The notes under the pieces: model-generated
Seen by the model: only the letters and a program-made list of their open reading frames with translations
The model's database searches: none
What the model was told of the DNA's origin: nothing
Made by a program: the position numbers and the translations under genes
In this document: piece after piece, positions 38,731 to 48,863 of the stretch
Layout of the letters: every line of letters starts with the position of its first letter
Numbering within the stretch: the stretch's first letter is position 1
Assembly (NCBI RefSeq): GCF_009728995.1
Contig: NZ_VTZW01000019.1
Location: 411,983-475,982 of the forward strand
DNA: 64,000 nucleotides
From: Streptomonospora sp. PA3
Lineage (GTDB): Bacteria; Actinomycetota; Actinomycetes; Streptosporangiales; Streptosporangiaceae
Reading direction: 5' to 3'

Positions 38731-39981
38731 CCGTCCACCCGCGTGCGCGGGGAGCACCCCGATCCCGCCTTCCTCGTACACGTAACCGAGGGACCATCCC
38801 CGCGTGCGCGGGGAGCACGTCATGTCGCTGGCCGACGACCTGTAGTCCACGGGACCATCCCCGCGTGCACGGGGAGCACCTGCGGCCGATGTTCGCCAAA
38901 CGCCAGAACCCGGGACCATCCCCGCGTGCGCGGGGGGCACTACGGGCCGATCCGCAATCTCCAGCGCGAGCTGGACCATCCCCCGCGTGCGCGGGGAGCA
39001 CGCGGTCATCGGGGGCCTCCTTCGGTGTTTGTCGGGACCATCCCCGCGTGCGCGGGGAGCACATGTCATCGGGGATGCGGCGGTTCACCACGACGGGACC
39101 ATCCCCGCGTGCGCGGGGAGCACCCAACCGCGCCGTGCTCGTGAAGGGGGCCGACGGGACCATCCCCGCGTGCGCGGGGAGCACTCTTCGGCGTACTTGC
39201 GGGCGTTGAGCATCCAGGGACCATCCCCGCGTGCGCGGGGAGCACTCTGCCTGCGTGCGGAACATCCTGGAGCGCGTGGGACCATCCCCGCGTGCGCGGG
39301 GAGCACAAGCTGCGCGACTGGGCTGAGACTGAGGGCGTGGGACCATCCCCGCGTGCGCGGGGAGCACCCGTGCCTTGACGTTGGTCGGTGCGGGCCACGA
39401 GGACCATCCCCGCGTGCGCGGGGAGCACGCATCGCCTACACCCGGGTCGAGCCCACCGTGGGGACCATCCCCGCGTGCGCGGGGAGCACTCCAGCAGGGA
39501 CAAGTCTTGGCCGGGTTCGGGGGGACCATCCCCGCGTGCGCGGGGAGCACCAGCCCTCGGTCCAGGCGGGGCGGCCGAACACGGGACCATCCCCGCGTGC
39601 GCGGGGAGCACCAGGCGTCGGCCCGGTCCTGGTGGTACATGCGGGGACCATCCCCGCGTGCGCGGGGAGCACTGAGGGTGCGGACGCGGGGAACGCCGTA
39701 TCTGGGGACCATCCCCGCGTGCGCGGGGAGCACTCGATCCGTTCGATGCAGTTGATGATCTTGCGGGGACCATCCCCGCGTGCGCGGGGAGCACTGGAGC
39801 AGCGCACCGGCGGGGCGCTGCCCGTGGGGACCATCCCCGCGTGCGCGGGGAGCACGGCGCGACGAAGGTGTGCGCCCCCGTCACGATGGGACCATCCCCG
39901 CGTGCGCGGGGAGCACTGCCCGCATGCGCCGCACGTGTAGCACGCACGGCACGGGACCATCCCCGCGTGCGCGGGGAGCAC
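38730..39981 (-). CRISPR. CRISPR array 1 (21 repeats, 20 spacers)
   Basis: The repeats are 29 bp with the type I-E hairpin core CCCCGCGTGCGCGGGG (palindromic, as read on +), and the period is 61 bp (32-nt spacers). By comparison with type I-E convention the array is read on the minus strand (repeat begins GTGCTCCCCGCG) from a leader at its right end. The leader-distal end decays: the repeat at 38730-38757 is degenerate, and those ending 38879, 38940 and 39001 carry point changes or a 1-nt insertion. The leader-proximal spacer (39917-39952) is 36 nt instead of 32. No cas genes adjoin it. Confidence 0.97.
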
Positions 39982-40048
39982 AGTGAATGACCTGCACCTT
40001 TACAAATCATAGGGGTTGCTTTCATTCACTTCACCTGAAACCGACAAA
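39982..40048 (-). promoter_or_regulatory. Leader of CRISPR array 1
   Basis: The region next to the first repeat shares three blocks with the other leaders at identical distances: TGAATGACCTGC starting 2 nt from the repeat, TTCACTTC at about +42 to +50, and CCGACAAA at +59. AGTGAATGA (39982-39990) and TCATTCACT (40022-40030) form a perfect 9-bp inverted repeat. Confidence 0.85.
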
Positions 40049-40109
40049 CACCCATATAGGCCGGGAATTCACCACACCCCGTGCCCTACTACGACCCTGC
40101 TGCGGCACC

Positions 40110-40290
40110 ACCTCCTGGTCGAATCGCCCCTGCTGCCCTCACTGCTTGGCCAACCGCCTCCAACGATCCTTACGCCCGAAGGAGACCGCGGTCTCGCGAC
40201 CGGTGGGCAGCAAACTCTTCTCGAGACGGTTGGCCAACGCCCACTACCGGGCCTCGATCTGGACCTGCGACACCGAGGTGATCCCAGCGA
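40110..40290 (-). pseudogene. Decayed C-terminal fragment of an SpdB/DUF2637 gene
   Basis: Minus-strand translation gives IEAR-stop-WALANRLEKSLLPTGRE and SFGRKDRWRRLAKQ-stop-GQQGRF. This aligns with the C-terminus of the intact DUF2637 protein at 61283-62059 (IEAWRWALDNRGEDGSLPTGRE, RFGHKERWGRLIKQWGLQGRF). The two stops (40139-40141 and 40244-40246) replace Trp codons. Its position directly behind the array 1 leader copies the arrangement behind array 3. Confidence 0.8.
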
Positions 40291-40812
40291 ATTCGGTGCC
40301 AAGAACCGACAAAGCACGCAGAAGCGACAAGCGGGTAGGAGTGCCCGTTCCCCAGAAATAGACGTGGAGCCCCAGGTAGAAGGCGAGGTGACTTGTCTCC
40401 GCCGGGCTACCGTGAAAGGTTCCACGTGGTCACCTATCGTGCCCCCTCGACGTTCCCAGGGAAGTCGCACTGTACGTCTCCACTATCAGATGCCTCACCC
40501 ACACAGCCAGGAAACGATCTTACGATCCTGTTGACATTCCCCCCTTTTCAGCTGAACGGTTCCCCGTGATCGGCATCGCCCCCTCAACACTCAGCTCCGG
40601 AAGATGCTTCAGGACCGTCTCACGGCCAGTGACCAGGGCACTTTCTTGATCAATTCATTTCCCGCCCGCTCACAGACACAAAGCGATCGATAGACACAGG
40701 ATGCGCCATTCGCATAGGTTCTCTTTGATTGCCTACTCCTGCCCCTCATTCATGCCCCTCCCCTGATCACCGCGCACGCTGCCTCAGTCAGCTGTAAGCA
40801 CCAGGAGCCTTC
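40291..40812. other. Low-GC intergenic stretch upstream of the SAM synthetase gene
   Basis: About 520 bp of visibly lower GC than the surroundings and no supported gene. It should contain the promoter for the 40813-44256 gene set. TTGACA occurs at 40530-40535, but I see no convincing -10 element and no recognisable SAM riboswitch structure. Confidence 0.5.
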
Positions 40813-42045
40813 GTGCACATCCAGGTCAGTGCCGGTCTGCCAGAAGTCGCGCCCACCGACGGCATCGAGGTCATCGAACGCAAAGGACTCGGTCATCCCG
40901 ACTCCCTCGCCGATCTGCTCGCCGAAGCCTTTTCCCAGACGTACTCTCTGTACGGCCTGGAGGTCTTCGGTCACGTCCCCAATCACTGGGTCGATAAGAC
41001 CGCTCTCGTCGGCGCGCGTTCCGAGGTGGGTTTCGGCGGGTACTCGGTGGAAAGCGGGATCCAGGCCCGCCTCATCGGCAAGATCACACGAGCCGTCGGT
41101 GATCAACCGATTCCCGTCGACGAACTGTTCCGCGACACACTCCACGAGCTTCTCCCCGCAGCAACCGGCGCCCCCGCGATCGCATCCCACGTCGAGCCGG
41201 TCGTGGAGAACACCGCGGGAATCGCCGCCGATCACCCCGCCGCCTTCTACCGCCCATCCCAGGGCGAGGATCTCGCCGATACCGATGATCTGCGCGCCAA
41301 CGACACCGTCGTCTGCTCGGCGTATGCTCCCGCCACAGCGCTGCAACGCCTGGCCATCGGACTGGAGAATTTCGCCGCCGGCCCACAACTCGGCGGCGAC
41401 CTGCCGATCGGGCGCGATGTCAAGGTCATGCTCGTGCGCACCGGCGCCTGCGTGGATATCACCATGTGTCTGCCCGTCCACCCGGAGCGCGTCTCGTCTC
41501 ACCACGAATACTCCGAGGTCGTTTCCGAGGCCCGACGGCGCATGGACGCTTACGCCGCAGCCCACGCGGCGAAACTGGACGCGGACTGGCGGCTGGACAT
41601 CGCCGTCAACACTAAAGACCAGCAAGGCGGGGCCTACCTCGCTCCGTGGGGTACCTCGCTGGGCAAGGGCGACTGCGGCCTGGTCGGGCGCGGGAACCGG
41701 GCCAACGGGGTCATCGCGGCCGACCGCGGCAGCAGCGGAGAGGCGATCGCCGGCAAGAACCCGCTGCACCACGCCGGCAAGCTCTACACCCTTGCTGCCG
41801 AACGGATCTCCCACCGCATCGGTAGGCCCAACCACACCGTCCTGGTCGCCCGCAACGGCGACCGGCTCGACACCCCCTCCTTCGTCGGAGTGCGCCTCGG
41901 CGAGAGGGCCTCCTCGGCAGAACAGCGCCATATCGCCGACGTCGTCGAAGGCGAGATGGCCGCGCTCCCCCGCTTGTCGAAGTGGGTGCTGACCACCCCG
42001 GTCATCGACCGGTTCCGCGACCCGAATCTGCTCTTGGAGGCCTGA
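40813..42045 (+). CDS. Archaeal-type S-adenosylmethionine synthetase
   Basis: The 410-aa protein has hallmarks of the archaeal MAT family (PF01941), which is unrelated in detail to bacterial MetK: IEVIERKGLGHPDSLAD, VDKTALVGARSEVGFGG, GDLPIGRDVKVM and SGEAIAGKNPLHHAGKLY. It is expected to make SAM from Met and ATP. The GTG start is preceded by CAGGAGCC. The gene overlaps or nearly touches the next one (stop at 42045, next start 42048). A second, archaeal-type MAT in a bacterial island suggests a dedicated SAM supply for a biosynthetic or modification pathway rather than housekeeping. Confidence 0.88.
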   Translation: MHIQVSAGLPEVAPTDGIEVIERKGLGHPDSLADLLAEAFSQTYSLYGLEVFGHVPNHWVDKTALVGARSEVGFGGYSVESGIQARLIGKITRAVGDQPIPVDELFRDTLHELLPAATGAPAIASHVEPVVENTAGIAADHPAAFYRPSQGEDLADTDDLRANDTVVCSAYAPATALQRLAIGLENFAAGPQLGGDLPIGRDVKVMLVRTGACVDITMCLPVHPERVSSHHEYSEVVSEARRRMDAYAAAHAAKLDADWRLDIAVNTKDQQGGAYLAPWGTSLGKGDCGLVGRGNRANGVIAADRGSSGEAIAGKNPLHHAGKLYTLAAERISHRIGRPNHTVLVARNGDRLDTPSFVGVRLGERASSAEQRHIADVVEGEMAALPRLSKWVLTTPVIDRFRDPNLLLEA

Positions 42046-42047
42046 GA

Positions 42048-42944
42048 GTGGACCTGGAACTCGCCACCCGCGACGTGGTCCTGGTGACCCTGGACTCCTG
42101 CCGCTACGACACCGCCTGCGCCGCCCGTCTGCCCGCGCTTTCCTCCCTGGGACCGCTGCAGCGGGCCGAAAGCCCGGGGACCTACACCCTGCCCGCCCAC
42201 GCCGCCATGTTCACCGGAGCCCTGCCCCGACCGGTCCAGGGCTACGTCGAGATCGAAGGCGCGCCGCTGAGCAGCGTGTGGCGCTCCGCCGCCGCCCGCC
42301 CCCGGCCACAGGACGGCGCGATCGCGGTCGTCGCGCCGAGTCTGATGGATCACTACGCCGACCGCGGCTATCGGGTTCTGGGCGCCGGCGGTGTCACCTT
42401 CTTCGACCCCGCCCACACCTGCAACAGCCTGCCCACCCGGTTTCCGCAGTTCCGCTACTTCGGCCGGCCGGCGGCCTCCCCGGCCGATGCCGCCTCCCGT
42501 GTCGTGGATCGCGACGCCTCGTTGACGCTGGCCCACGTGGACGAACTGGCCGAGGAGTGCCTGCAGGCCGAACGGTTCTTCTGCTTCATCAACTGCCCGT
42601 GCACCCACATCCCCTACACCAGCCCGGCCGCCGTACTGACCGAGGAGAGCGCCGCGCTCCTTGAGCGCCTGTATCGGCTCCACGACGCCTCGTCCCCGCG
42701 CCCCGGACACCGGCCGATCGACACCGCAGAGGCCGCCGTGTTGCGGCGCATGCAGCGCCGCTCCTTGGAGTGGGCCGACACCCAACTGGGCCGGTTGTTC
42801 GCTCAGCTCACCCACCGGCGTCCTCTGGTGGTGGTGTGCGGCGACCACGGCGAGGAGTTCGGGGAGTGGGGACGCTACGGGCACGGCCACCCCCACCCGA
42901 GTGTGACCACCGTCCCGCTGTGGTGCGGCGTGCTCGACCGGTGA
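42048..42944 (+). CDS. Alkaline-phosphatase-superfamily hydrolase
   Basis: The 298-aa protein begins VVLVTLDSCRYDTA, with the metal-binding Asp and a nucleophile-region motif as in sulfatase/phosphodiesterase-like AlkP enzymes. It later has VVCGDHGEEFGEWGRYGHGHPHPSVTTVPLW, metal ligands that are well conserved. It is short for a sulfatase and resembles the STM4013/SEN3800-type family. No signal peptide is present, so it is cytoplasmic. GGAGG lies 8 nt before the GTG start. The substrate is unknown. Its tight spacing with the MAT gene suggests co-translation. Confidence 0.8.
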   Translation: MDLELATRDVVLVTLDSCRYDTACAARLPALSSLGPLQRAESPGTYTLPAHAAMFTGALPRPVQGYVEIEGAPLSSVWRSAAARPRPQDGAIAVVAPSLMDHYADRGYRVLGAGGVTFFDPAHTCNSLPTRFPQFRYFGRPAASPADAASRVVDRDASLTLAHVDELAEECLQAERFFCFINCPCTHIPYTSPAAVLTEESAALLERLYRLHDASSPRPGHRPIDTAEAAVLRRMQRRSLEWADTQLGRLFAQLTHRRPLVVVCGDHGEEFGEWGRYGHGHPHPSVTTVPLWCGVLDR

Positions 42945-42960
42945 AGGGCGGCGGCATCTG

Positions 42961-44256
42961 ATGGGATCGCCATACCGACTCGACGAGCCAGCGCTCCTAC
43001 CGCAGGGGGTCGGGCCCGTGCGCACGCGCCTGGGCGTCTCGCCCAACCACTCCTCGTTTCGCGTCGGCGTGCTGCGGACCCACCTGCTCACCGCGCTGTT
43101 CGCTCACGCCTTCGCCGAACACACCGGCGCCACCGCCCAGGTCCGGGTGCGGTGGGACGACACCGACGCTGCGCGCACGGGTCGGAAGCATGAGTCGCCT
43201 CTGCTCGACGAACTCCGCCACGTGGCCCAGATCCCCATCACCGGTGCCGGATCGCGTCAGAGCGAGGGAACCCCGCGCTATCGCCGTGCGCTGGCGCGGC
43301 TGCAGGAATCGGGCGTCGTCCGCGGCGAAGGCGGCGCCGTGACGTTGGACGTCGCCGCCACCGACCGCGTTCTGCGAAGCCGGGGCCAGGATCCGCAGAC
43401 GGCCACGGCTCAGGCCGCACTCAACACCCGCGTCGGTCTCGCACCGGCCGAAGCCCAGGTCCGGCTCGTCCGCTCCGACGGGCGCGCCCTGTGGCACCTG
43501 GCCAGCGTCGTCGACGACCTCCACCAACGCACGACGTTGATCGTGCGCGGATCCGACAAGATCAACGCCACCGCCATCCAAGTGCGGCTTTTCCAACTGC
43601 TGGGGGCCGACGTGCCGCCGGCGTTCCTCTTCGTTCCCCGGCTCGAAGAAAACGACCGCCGGCGATCGCGTATCGCCGCCCTGCTGGAAGCCGGCATCCG
43701 CCCCGCCGCCCTGCGGTGGTACCTGGTTGAACCCTTTCTTGCTCCCGCCCGCGGGCCCGGACCGCACTCCTTCGCCGACCTCCTCGCTCGGCTACGCCAT
43801 CGGGTGCCCCTGCGGCCCGACGCCCGCTTCGACCTCCCACGGCTGGCGGCGATGGACCGCAAACTCTCCGCAGCCCTGCACACCTCGGTGGCCCGAGAGG
43901 AGCTCGTTCGGGCAGGGGCGAGCGCGGATCCGCACGTGCTCGACTGGGTCGCCACGCACTACCGGCGCCCCCTGCCCCACCAGCTGCGACTGTGCAGCCT
44001 GCTCGGCGGTGAACCCGCATTCGGAGCGCCGCCGGAGGAGGCCGCCGAGGCCATCGTGTGGTTGGAGCAGGCTCTGGGCGGTGGCGCCGAGACTCGGGCC
44101 CCGGCGCCACCGGGTCTGGCCTGGGTCCTCACCGGCCGCGACGAGGTGCCCGGCCTCGGCCCGGAGGTGGCGCGGCTGCCGAGCAAGCTCGTCGCCGCCA
44201 GGCTTGCCGCGGCTCGTCAGGCGTTGAGCCGGGCCAGGGCCGCATCGATCCGGTGA
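42961..44256 (+). CDS. Divergent glutamyl-tRNA synthetase-like protein
   Basis: The 431-aa protein aligns in order with Glu[21 protein letters not shown] parallels the HIGH region, [11 protein letters not shown] parallels [10 protein letters not shown], and [16 protein letters not shown] parallels [14 protein letters not shown]. The KMSKS equivalent is replaced by ENDRRRSR, so the ATP-binding loop is degenerate although Arg residues remain. The C-terminal anticodon-binding part is poorly recognisable. It is probably a GluRS paralogue that either uses Glu or another amino acid in a non-translational reaction or has lost catalysis. It is the third gene of the MAT-AlkP set and converges on gltX with a 40-bp 3' overlap. 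Confidence 0.72.
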   Translation: MGSPYRLDEPALLPQGVGPVRTRLGVSPNHSSFRVGVLRTHLLTALFAHAFAEHTGATAQVRVRWDDTDAARTGRKHESPLLDELRHVAQIPITGAGSRQSEGTPRYRRALARLQESGVVRGEGGAVTLDVAATDRVLRSRGQDPQTATAQAALNTRVGLAPAEAQVRLVRSDGRALWHLASVVDDLHQRTTLIVRGSDKINATAIQVRLFQLLGADVPPAFLFVPRLEENDRRRSRIAALLEAGIRPAALRWYLVEPFLAPARGPGPHSFADLLARLRHRVPLRPDARFDLPRLAAMDRKLSAALHTSVAREELVRAGASADPHVLDWVATHYRRPLPHQLRLCSLLGGEPAFGAPPEEAAEAIVWLEQALGGGAETRAPAPPGLAWVLTGRDEVPGLGPEVARLPSKLVAARLAAARQALSRARAASIR

Positions 44257-45644
44257 CGGGTACGGTCGCGTCCCAGCACCTCCAGCGACTCGAACAGGGG
44301 CAATCCCACCGTCCGGCCGGTGACCGCCACCCGCACCGGAGCCTGGGCCTTGCCCAGTTTCAGCCCACGGGCTTGACCGACCTCTTCCAGCGCGCTCTTC
44401 AGCTCCTCGGCCTCCCAGGCGAGTTCGGGATCGGCGAAGCGCTTGAGGGTGGCTGAAAGCATCTCCGCGCCGACGCCCGGCTTCATCGCTTTAGTCCATG
44501 ACGCCTCGTCGAAGACGGGTTGGTCCAGGAAGAGGAAGTCGACGTTGAGCACGATCTCGCCAAGCACCGCCACCCGGCTCTGGGCCAGCGGCGCCACCGC
44601 GCGGAAGATGTCCTCGTCGTAGTTCTCCTCCGACCACGGCGCCACCTCCGGGTCCAGCCACGGCCGGCAGCGCCGAACGAACTCCTCCACGCTCAAGCCC
44701 CGGATGTACTCGCCGTTGAAGGCCCGCAGCTTCTTCTCGTCGAAGAACGCGCTGGAGCTGTTGACGTCGGAGACCCGAAACAGCGGCTCCATCTCCGCCC
44801 ACGGCATGATCTCCCGGTCATCGCCCGGCGCCCAGCCCAGCAGCATCAGGTAGTTGACCATCGCCTCGGGCAGGTAGCCCTCCTGCTGGTAGGACTCCAG
44901 GGCCACCTTGTCGCGGCGCTTGGACAGCTTCTGCCGCTTCTCGTTGACGATCACCGGCAGGTGCGCCCACCCGGGCGGGGTGTGGCCCAGCGCCTCCCAC
45001 AGCAGTTGCTGCTTGGGGGTGTTGGACAGGTGCTCCTCACCGCGCACCACGTGAGTGATCTGCATTTCGATGTCGTCGGCTACGTTGGCCAAAGCGAAGA
45101 GCGGGGAGCCGTCGGCGCGGGCGATGACGAAGTCCTCGATGGAGGCGTGGTCGAACTCCACCCGGCCGCGGATCGCATCGTCGACCACCGTGGGCCCGCC
45201 CTCGGGCACCCGGAACCGCAGCGCCCGCCCTGGCCCGGGCTCCAGCCCGCGGTCGCGGCAGAAGCCGTCATAGCCCAGGTTGGGGTTGTCGCGCCGGGCC
45301 TGGACCTGCTCGCGGGTGCAGTCGCAGTAGTAGGCGCGCCCCTGCTTGTAGAGCTGCTCGGCGCTCTCGCGGTGCTTGCCGGCGTAGTCCGACTGGAAGT
45401 AGGGCCCCTCGAAGTGCGGATCGGAGGCGCTGATACCCAGCCAGGCCAGCGCCTGGATGATCCCCTCGGTCCACTCCGGCTTGTTGCGCGCGGCATCGGT
45501 GTCCTCGATGCGCAGCACGAACCGCCCCTCGTCCTGCTGGCGGGCCAGCGCCCAGTTGAACAGCGCAGAACGGGCACTGCCGACATGGAACATGCCGGTG
45601 GGTGACGGCGCGAAACGGGTACGAATCGGCTCTTCAGTCAACAT
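44217..45644 (-). CDS. gltX: Glutamyl-tRNA synthetase
   Basis: The 475-aa class I synthetase has intact signatures: [20 protein letters not shown] (HIGH variant HVGS), [11 protein letters not shown], the zinc-like segment YYCDCTREQ, and KLSKRRD as the KMSKS loop. Full length is typical of bacterial GluRS. It lies inside the island, so it is likely a second copy besides a chromosomal gltX, which I cannot see here. Its 3' end overlaps that of the GluRS-like gene. An extra GluRS could be a resistance copy against a GluRS inhibitor or could serve the neighbouring genes. Confidence 0.93.
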   Translation of the reverse strand: MLTEEPIRTRFAPSPTGMFHVGSARSALFNWALARQQDEGRFVLRIEDTDAARNKPEWTEGIIQALAWLGISASDPHFEGPYFQSDYAGKHRESAEQLYKQGRAYYCDCTREQVQARRDNPNLGYDGFCRDRGLEPGPGRALRFRVPEGGPTVVDDAIRGRVEFDHASIEDFVIARADGSPLFALANVADDIEMQITHVVRGEEHLSNTPKQQLLWEALGHTPPGWAHLPVIVNEKRQKLSKRRDKVALESYQQEGYLPEAMVNYLMLLGWAPGDDREIMPWAEMEPLFRVSDVNSSSAFFDEKKLRAFNGEYIRGLSVEEFVRRCRPWLDPEVAPWSEENYDEDIFRAVAPLAQSRVAVLGEIVLNVDFLFLDQPVFDEASWTKAMKPGVGAEMLSATLKRFADPELAWEAEELKSALEEVGQARGLKLGKAQAPVRVAVTGRTVGLPLFESLEVLGRDRTRHRIDAALARLNA

Positions 45645-45773
45645 GGGTCCTTGGCAAGAGCTACGAGATGGTCAGCAAACGGCCCGTACTCCGATTTCCG
45701 CATGAGTCATCAGCCGACCTGCCAATCGAGCGAGGTAGAAACGAGAGCTAGCCCAATGTGGCGACCGGAAAAC

Positions 45774-48700
45774 CGGACCATCCCCGCGTGCGCGGGGAGC
45801 ACGGTGTCGCTCGGCGGGCCATCCCCGAGGACCGGGACCATCCCCGCGTGCGCGGGGAGCACACCCGGTCGCCGGATCGGGTGCCGGCGCCGTCGAAACC
45901 ATCCCCGCATGCGCGGGGAGCACACTTCTGCCTGCAATTCGAATGCAATTTTGTCATGGGCCATCATCACGTGCACGCGGAGCGCACTTGACATCACCGA
46001 CCTCATTGAAGACGCGGCTACCAACCGGATGGGACCATCCCCGCGTGCGCGGGGAGCACACCACGGCCACCTGGTCGGTGGGCATGTAGCGGGGACCACC
46101 CCCGCGTGCGCGGGGAGCACGAGAACCTCTGCGACGGCCCGCTGTCCGGGCTGGGACCATCCCCGCGTGCGCGGGGAGCACCCCTTTGTGGAGCCGCCGG
46201 GAATCGAACCCGGGGGACCATCCCCGTGCGCGGGGAGCACACGGGGTCCTCCTCGCGCATGCGCTGCGCCATGGGACCATCCCCGCGTGCGCGGGGAGCA
46301 CGAGGCGGGTAACGCGGCGGATGCGGGCCTGCCAGGACCATCCCCGCGTGCGCGGAGAGCACATCGTCGGGTCCATCACCGGGTTCGCCCAGCAGGGACC
46401 ATCCCCGCGTGCGCGGGGAGCACGTTGCCGGACTTCGACTTCCGGCACCTGCGCCGGGACCATCCCCGCGTGCGCGGGGAGCACGTAGTCCATGGCAGGG
46501 CTGTAGGCGTAGCGGTGGGACCATCCCCGCCTGCGCGGGGAGCACCTGGAGAACTGGGAGCCGGGCTGTGGCCTGACGGGACCATCCCCGCGTGCGCGGG
46601 GAGCACAGCTGCGGGACATGCCGCGGGCCACCGTTGCGGGGACCATCCCCGCGTGCGCGGGGAGCACGGGCGCTTCTCCGCGCGCAGCTCGGGCCCGCGG
46701 GGACCATCCCCGCGTGCGCGGGGAGCACCTGATGCGGACCGCCCGCCGACAGAACCGCAAGGGACCATCCCCGCGTGCGCGGGGAGCACCACGTCGGCCC
46801 CGCCGCTGGCGATCCCACCCGGGGACCATCCCCGCGTGCGCGGGGAGCACGCCGACGCCGACCTGCTGCGCGACCGCGTGTCGGGACCATCCCCGCGTGC
46901 GCGGGGAGCACCAACCCCGAATCCTGACCCCCGATAATCGGGCGGGACCATCCCCGCGTGCGCGGGGAGCACGGGTGATCCCAGTCTGGCGACGTGTTCG
47001 GCCTAGGACCATCCCCGCGTGCGCGGGGAGCACAAGTCCACCACCGCCGCGCTCATCGTGCTGTGGGGACCATCCCCGCGTGCGCGGGGAGCACTTCTTC
47101 TCCGGGGCGAAGTTCTCCTACGAGGCGGGACCATCCCCGCGTGCGCGGGGAGCACCTGGAACGCATCGCCGAGTACGAGAATGCCCGGGGACCATCCCCG
47201 CGTGCGCGGGGAGCACATCCGCGGCGACGTCGCGGTGGACGCCAACGGGGGACCATCCCCGCGTGCGGGGGGAGCACCTGCGGGGTGTTCTGCTGCCGCT
47301 GATCCGCCTGGGACCATCCCTGCGTGCGCGGGGAGCACTTCCTGAGCGGCCGTGATCGCGGCGCGGAGCTGGGACCATCCCCGCGTGCGCGGGGAGCACG
47401 AGCAGGAACTCGTCCACCGCGAACTGATCACGGGACCATCCCCGCGTGCGCGGGGAGCACGTGCGCTGGTGGTGGTCGACGAGCCGCAGCGCGGGACCAT
47501 CCCCGCGTGCGCGGGGAGCACTACCGGCGATTCTGCGCCACCGTGCTCGGCCAGGGACCATCCCCGCGTGCGCGGGGAGCACTACTTGGTCTCCTGCTTG
47601 GTGCGCAGACCCAAGGGACCATCCCCGCGTGCGCGGGGAGCACGTCGTCGATGTCGCCTTCGCCGTCGGCGCCGAGGGACCATCCCCGCGTGCGCGGGGA
47701 GCACCGTTCACGGTGGATCTGCCCGCCACCGACCGGGGGACCATCCCCGCGTGCGCGGGGAGCACTGGGGGTCGTTCGTCGGGTCGGGTGCGGCGGCGGG
47801 ACCATCCCCGCGTGCGCGGGGAGCACTGCGCCTTCTCGCGGCGCTGCCGCTTGCCGATGGGACCATCCCCGCGTGCGCGGGGAGCACTCGACGGGGGTGC
47901 TCATTGGCTGCTCATTGGGGGGACCATCCCCGCGTGCGCGGGGAGCACCTTGCGGCCGAACGGCCAGGTGCGGAGATGGTGGGACCATCCCCGCGTGCGC
48001 GGGGAGCACGCCGGTTTCCGGGCCGATCTGCCCGTCCACCGGGGACCATCCCCGCGTGCGCGGGGAGCACCGCCAGCTCCTCCCGGGACGCGGTTTTCTG
48101 CTGGGACCATCCCCGCGTGCGCGGGGAGCACGACCACATGACCACGTGGGTTCTCATCGTGCGGGGACCATCCCCGCGTGCGCGGGGAGCACTCCCTGGA
48201 CTACGGCGACCACCTGACCACGTGAGGACCATCCCCGCGTGCGCGGGGAGCACGGCGGGTTCGCGGGCGGCAACGACGAACCGCCGGGACCATCCCCGCG
48301 TGCGCGGGGAGCACCCCGAGCGCCGGCGTGTCGTCGTCCGGGGCGGGGGACCATCCCCGCGTGCGCGGGGAGCACCGACGACGGTGACGGGCTCGGGTTT
48401 GGCGCCGGGGACCATCCCCGCGTGCGCGGGGAGCACCCACGCACGCCTCCGGCGGCTGGCAGGAGTTCAGGACCATCCCCGCGTGCGCGGGGAGCACTCG
48501 TTCTCGGCCTCGATCCCCAGCGAGTTGCTGGGACCATCCCCGCGTGCGCGGGGAGCACTCCTACGAACTGGACGAGGACAGCCTGATCCCGGGACCATCC
48601 CCGCGTGCGCGGGGAGCACCCCACCGCCGCGAAGGCGGTTTTCCCGCATGGGGGACCATCCCCGCGTGCGCGGGGAGCACGAGGACGCTCCCGTGCGCGA

Positions 48701-48863
48701 GGTCGCGTACTGGGGACCATCCCCGCGTGCGCGGGGAGCACAAAGGCCACCCCTATGACCACGACGACGACCGGGGACCATCCCCGCGTGCGCGGGGAGC
48801 ACAAGTCCATGGTGGCGGCGCTGATCATCTGGTGGGGACCATCCCCGCGTGCGCGGGGAGCAC
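45774..48863 (-). CRISPR. CRISPR array 2 (51 repeats, 50 spacers)
   Basis: The same 29-bp type I-E repeat recurs with a 61-bp period, read on the minus strand from a leader that lies directly downstream of cas2. The last 25 intervals before the leader are perfectly regular. The distal third decays: changed repeats end at 45923, 46120, 46240 (2-nt deletion), 46362, 46545, 47277 and 47338, and the repeat at 45958-45987 is heavily degenerate with abnormal spacing. This is the array canonically attached to the cas operon. Confidence 0.98.

Noticed and set aside
40069-40470. 134-codon minus-strand frame behind leader 1
   Set aside because: It is in another frame from the recognisable spdB similarity, which is itself broken by stops. 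The open frame has no family features.
40291-40812. SAM riboswitch upstream of the SAM synthetase gene
   Set aside because: I looked for conserved SAM riboswitch core motifs and a terminator hairpin and found neither.
45958-45987. Spurious gap or separate array within array 2
   Set aside because: The sequence GGGCCATCATCACGTGCAC is a degenerate repeat in roughly the expected position, so it is one decayed array rather than two arrays.
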